Below, one piece after another: positions 6,789-8,725 of a stretch of 8,725 nt of DNA; position 1 is the stretch's first letter; each line of letters opens with the position of its first letter. Source of the stretch: Oscillospiraceae bacterium. Its GTDB lineage: Bacteria > Bacillota > Clostridia > Oscillospirales > Ruminococcaceae. A program made the position numbers and the translations under genes. Under the pieces are notes generated by a model, which ran no database searches, had not been told where the DNA came from, and was given only the letters and a program-made list of their open reading frames with translations. Location of the stretch: NCBI GenBank assembly GCA_017828835.1, contig JAGAEK010000153.1, positions 1 to 8,725 on the forward strand. The letters run 5' to 3'.

Positions 6789-7585
6789 TGGCAATTTTTA
6801 ATATTTTCGACTCTCACGCCCATTACGACGACGAGCAGTTCGATCCGGACAGAGACTCTATTCTCCCCGAAATATTCAAAAGCGGCGTTTGCGGTATCAT
6901 AAACGCTTCAAGCGATCTCCCTTCCTGCGCCGCTTCCTTAATGCTCTCGTCTAAATACAAAAACGTATTTGCAGCCGTCGGAATACATCCGCACAGCGCA
7001 TCTTCGGTTTCGTCAGACGTGCCCGCTCAAGCCGACTACCTTAAAATACTTGAAGCTCTTTTTACTCAAAATAAAAAGGTCGTCGCTATCGGCGAGATCG
7101 GACTCGATTACCACTACGACTTTTCTCCGCGCGATACTCAACTGAAAGTGTTCGAAGAACAGCTTTTGCTTGCGAATAAGCTGAACGCCCCCGTCGTGAT
7201 ACACAGCCGCGAGGCGACCGAAGATACTGTGTATCTGCTCAAAAAACACCGTCCGCGCGGAGTCGTTCACTGCTTTTCGGGCAGCGCCGAAACCGCAAAG
7301 GAAGTTTTGAAACTCGGGATGTACATAGGCATAACCGGCGCTGTGACTTTCAAAAACGCACGAAAGCTGATCGAGGTCTGCGGTGTCGCTCCTCTCGAAA
7401 GAATACTCATCGAGACCGACTGCCCTTATATGGCGCCGGTCCCCTACAGAGGCACCCGAAACGACTCGCGTATGCTTTCAGCGGTTGCCGAAAAACTCGC
7501 CGGGCTTTATAACGTTTCCGCTCAGTATATCGCCGATATTACCCGCGAGAACGTCGAAAGGTTATACGGTATTTCTATCGATTAG
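6788..7585 (+). CDS. tatD: TatD-family metal-dependent hydrolase (DNase)
   Basis: This 265-residue protein has the full metal site of TatD amidohydrolase-fold nucleases: H10-x-H12 (FDSHAHYDD), E103 (GEIGLDYHYD), H139 (VIHSREA), H161 (HCFSG) and D211 (ETDCPYMAP). Family members are cytoplasmic 3'-5' exonucleases linked to DNA repair and DNA turnover; the B. subtilis homologue is YabD. The start overlaps the metG stop by one base (TAATG, 6786-6790), and I see no Shine-Dalgarno sequence upstream. Translation therefore probably depends on ribosomes finishing metG. The metG-tatD order is usual in Bacillota; rnmV and ksgA often come next but are absent here, where a terminator follows directly. Confidence 0.96.
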   Translation: MAIFNIFDSHAHYDDEQFDPDRDSILPEIFKSGVCGIINASSDLPSCAASLMLSSKYKNVFAAVGIHPHSASSVSSDVPAQADYLKILEALFTQNKKVVAIGEIGLDYHYDFSPRDTQLKVFEEQLLLANKLNAPVVIHSREATEDTVYLLKKHRPRGVVHCFSGSAETAKEVLKLGMYIGITGAVTFKNARKLIEVCGVAPLERILIETDCPYMAPVPYRGTRNDSRMLSAVAEKLAGLYNVSAQYIADITRENVERLYGISID

Positions 7586-7606
7586 TTGTTTTCAGTATTC
7601 GATCCG

Positions 7607-7641
7607 ACAGATCCGGTATTTTTTACCGGGTCTGTTTTTTT
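7607..7641 (+). terminator. Intrinsic terminator of metG-tatD
   Basis: The arms 7607-7618 and 7624-7635 form a 12-bp stem (ACAGATCCGGTA with TACCGGGTCTGT, one T-G wobble) around a T5 loop. Seven T run from 7635 to 7641. It begins 21 bases after the tatD stop. Confidence 0.92.
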
Positions 7642-7644
7642 GCA

Positions 7645-7687
7645 TAAAAATATTCACTGTAAAGTTTAAAACGTTTACAGTGAATAT
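7645..7687 (-). terminator. Intrinsic terminator of ftsH
   Basis: The 14-base arms 7650-7663 and 7674-7687 are perfect inverted repeats around a 10-base loop. Read on the minus strand the stem ends in a T5 run (7650-7646), just downstream of the ftsH stop at 7701. The stem is AT-rich, so it may be weaker than the neighbouring + strand terminator. Confidence 0.82.
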
Positions 7688-7700
7688 CTTCAAGCGTTAT

Positions 7701-8725
7701 CTATTTGTTTTCTTCGGGTTCTTTTCCGTCGATCACGTCTCCGGCGTCTTTGAAAATACCTGTTTCGCCGCTTTCCCCGGCGTCGTCCGGCTCGTCTTTT
7801 TTATCTTTTTCAAGAACCAACTCGCCGTTCATTATCTTGACAAAGTCGTCTCCGCTTATCTTTTCTTTTTCGATCAGGTATCCCGCGACGGAATGGAGCT
7901 GATCCTCATGTGTTTTCAATATATCCTGCGCTTTTTCGTAACAGCTGTCTATCAGCGCCCTCACCTCGGTGTCTATCGCCGCGGCCACGTTTTCGGAATA
8001 GTTACGCGTATGGCCGTAATCTCTTCCGATAAATATCTCATCCTCGTTCGCACCGTATACGATAGGACCTATTTTGTCGCTGAATCCGTATCTGGTTATC
8101 ATACTGTTCGCGATCTTCGTAGCACGTTCGATATCGTTTGAAGCACCCGTCGAAACGTCGTCGAGCACTATCTTTTCCGCCGCCCTTCCGCCGAGCAGTG
8201 TGACGATATTCTCAGTCATTTCGTTCTTCGTTACGTAGTTTCTGTCTTCGACCGGCAGAGCAAGAGTATATCCTCCCGCTGCGCCTCTCGGTATGATGGA
8301 AACCTCATGGACAGGATCCTGCGTCGGGCAATAGAAATGACATATCGCATGGCCCGCTTCGTGATACGCAGTAAGCTTTTTGTCCTTGTCGCTGACTTTA
8401 TGCGATTTCTTTTCGGGTCCCGCCACGACCTTTATCGCGGCATCCTCTATCTCCTTCATTGTGATCGCTTTTTTGTTCTTCTTCGCAGACTGCAGCGCTG
8501 CCTCGTTCAAAAGATTTTCAAGATCGGCCCCGGTAAACCCGACGGTCGATTTCGCCACCGTCTTCATATCAACGTCCGGAGCTATCGGCTTATTGCGCGC
8601 GTGGACCTTCAATATCGCTTCTCTTCCGTCTATATCAGGGTAGCCGACCGTTACCTGACGGTCGAACCTTCCCGGTCTCAACAGCGCCGGATCGAGTATA
8701 TCTCTTCTGTTCGTCGCCGCCATTA
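7701..8725 (-). CDS. ftsH: ATP-dependent zinc metalloprotease FtsH (C-terminal part)
   Basis: FtsH is a membrane-anchored hexameric AAA+ protease that degrades misfolded and regulatory proteins. The visible 340 residues begin in the second region of homology (AATNRRDILDPALLRPGRFDR, with the arginine fingers in GRFDR). They continue through the AAA+ lid (VGFTGADLENLLNEAAL) into the peptidase domain. The zinc site is intact: HEAGH at visible residues 121-125, and the third ligand Asp at 197 in STGASNDIERAT. IPRG and LLGGRAAE are also typical. The protein ends in a helical bundle and a highly acidic tail (about 305-340). The membrane helices, Walker A and Walker B, roughly 300 residues, lie beyond the right edge. 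The apparent ATG at 8723 is an internal codon of the AAA+ core, not a start. It converges on metG-tatD and has its own terminator. Confidence 0.98.
   Translation of the reverse strand, partial: MAATNRRDILDPALLRPGRFDRQVTVGYPDIDGREAILKVHARNKPIAPDVDMKTVAKSTVGFTGADLENLLNEAALQSAKKNKKAITMKEIEDAAIKVVAGPEKKSHKVSDKDKKLTAYHEAGHAICHFYCPTQDPVHEVSIIPRGAAGGYTLALPVEDRNYVTKNEMTENIVTLLGGRAAEKIVLDDVSTGASNDIERATKIANSMITRYGFSDKIGPIVYGANEDEIFIGRDYGHTRNYSENVAAAIDTEVRALIDSCYEKAQDILKTHEDQLHSVAGYLIEKEKISGDDFVKIMNGELVLEKDKKDEPDDAGESGETGIFKDAGDVIDGKEPEENK

Noticed and set aside
7383..8141. 252-residue + strand frame from inside tatD into antisense ftsH
   Set aside because: It crosses two terminators and two well-identified genes in other frames, and its sequence has no domain features.

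Overview
The window looks like a chromosomal stretch from a mid-GC member of the Bacillota, most likely class Clostridia. The evidence is strong AGGAGG-type ribosome binding sites, sigma-A-like promoters, a YfhO-family membrane protein, a DUF378 protein, and MetRS, TatD and FtsH sequences of Firmicutes type. The genus cannot be named from the sequence. The standard genetic code fits every gene.

Left part (1-1728, + strand): two tandem genes for surface proteins held in the membrane by a C-terminal helix. The first is cut by the window start. The second is complete, with signal peptide, globular domain, acidic SEASE-repeat stalk and transmembrane anchor. Over 375 bases their globular domains differ at only five positions; beyond a sharp boundary the stalks and anchors are unrelated. 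A hairpin lies between the genes, and a perfect 18-bp stem terminator follows the second. This pair is the only accessory-looking part of the window. I do not recognise the globular domain.

Middle (1730-4694, - strand): a complete 890-residue YfhO-family membrane protein (GT-C-type fold, probably cell-envelope glycosylation), followed in the same direction by a 72-residue DUF378 membrane protein that probably shares its transcript. Both run toward the surface-protein pair and end at the shared bidirectional terminator.

Right part (4695-8725): a 171-bp intergenic region carries divergent promoters for the yfhO-like gene (-) and metG (+). metG (methionyl-tRNA synthetase) overlaps tatD (metal-dependent DNase) by one base in a TAATG junction, so the two form a translationally coupled operon. 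A terminator follows tatD. The convergent 3' part of ftsH (membrane AAA+ protease), with its own terminator, runs off the right edge. These are housekeeping genes in ordinary form.

No RNA genes, CRISPR array, insertion sequence or phage gene was seen. The least explained item is the tandem surface-protein pair with interchangeable stalks; nothing else points clearly to an undescribed system.
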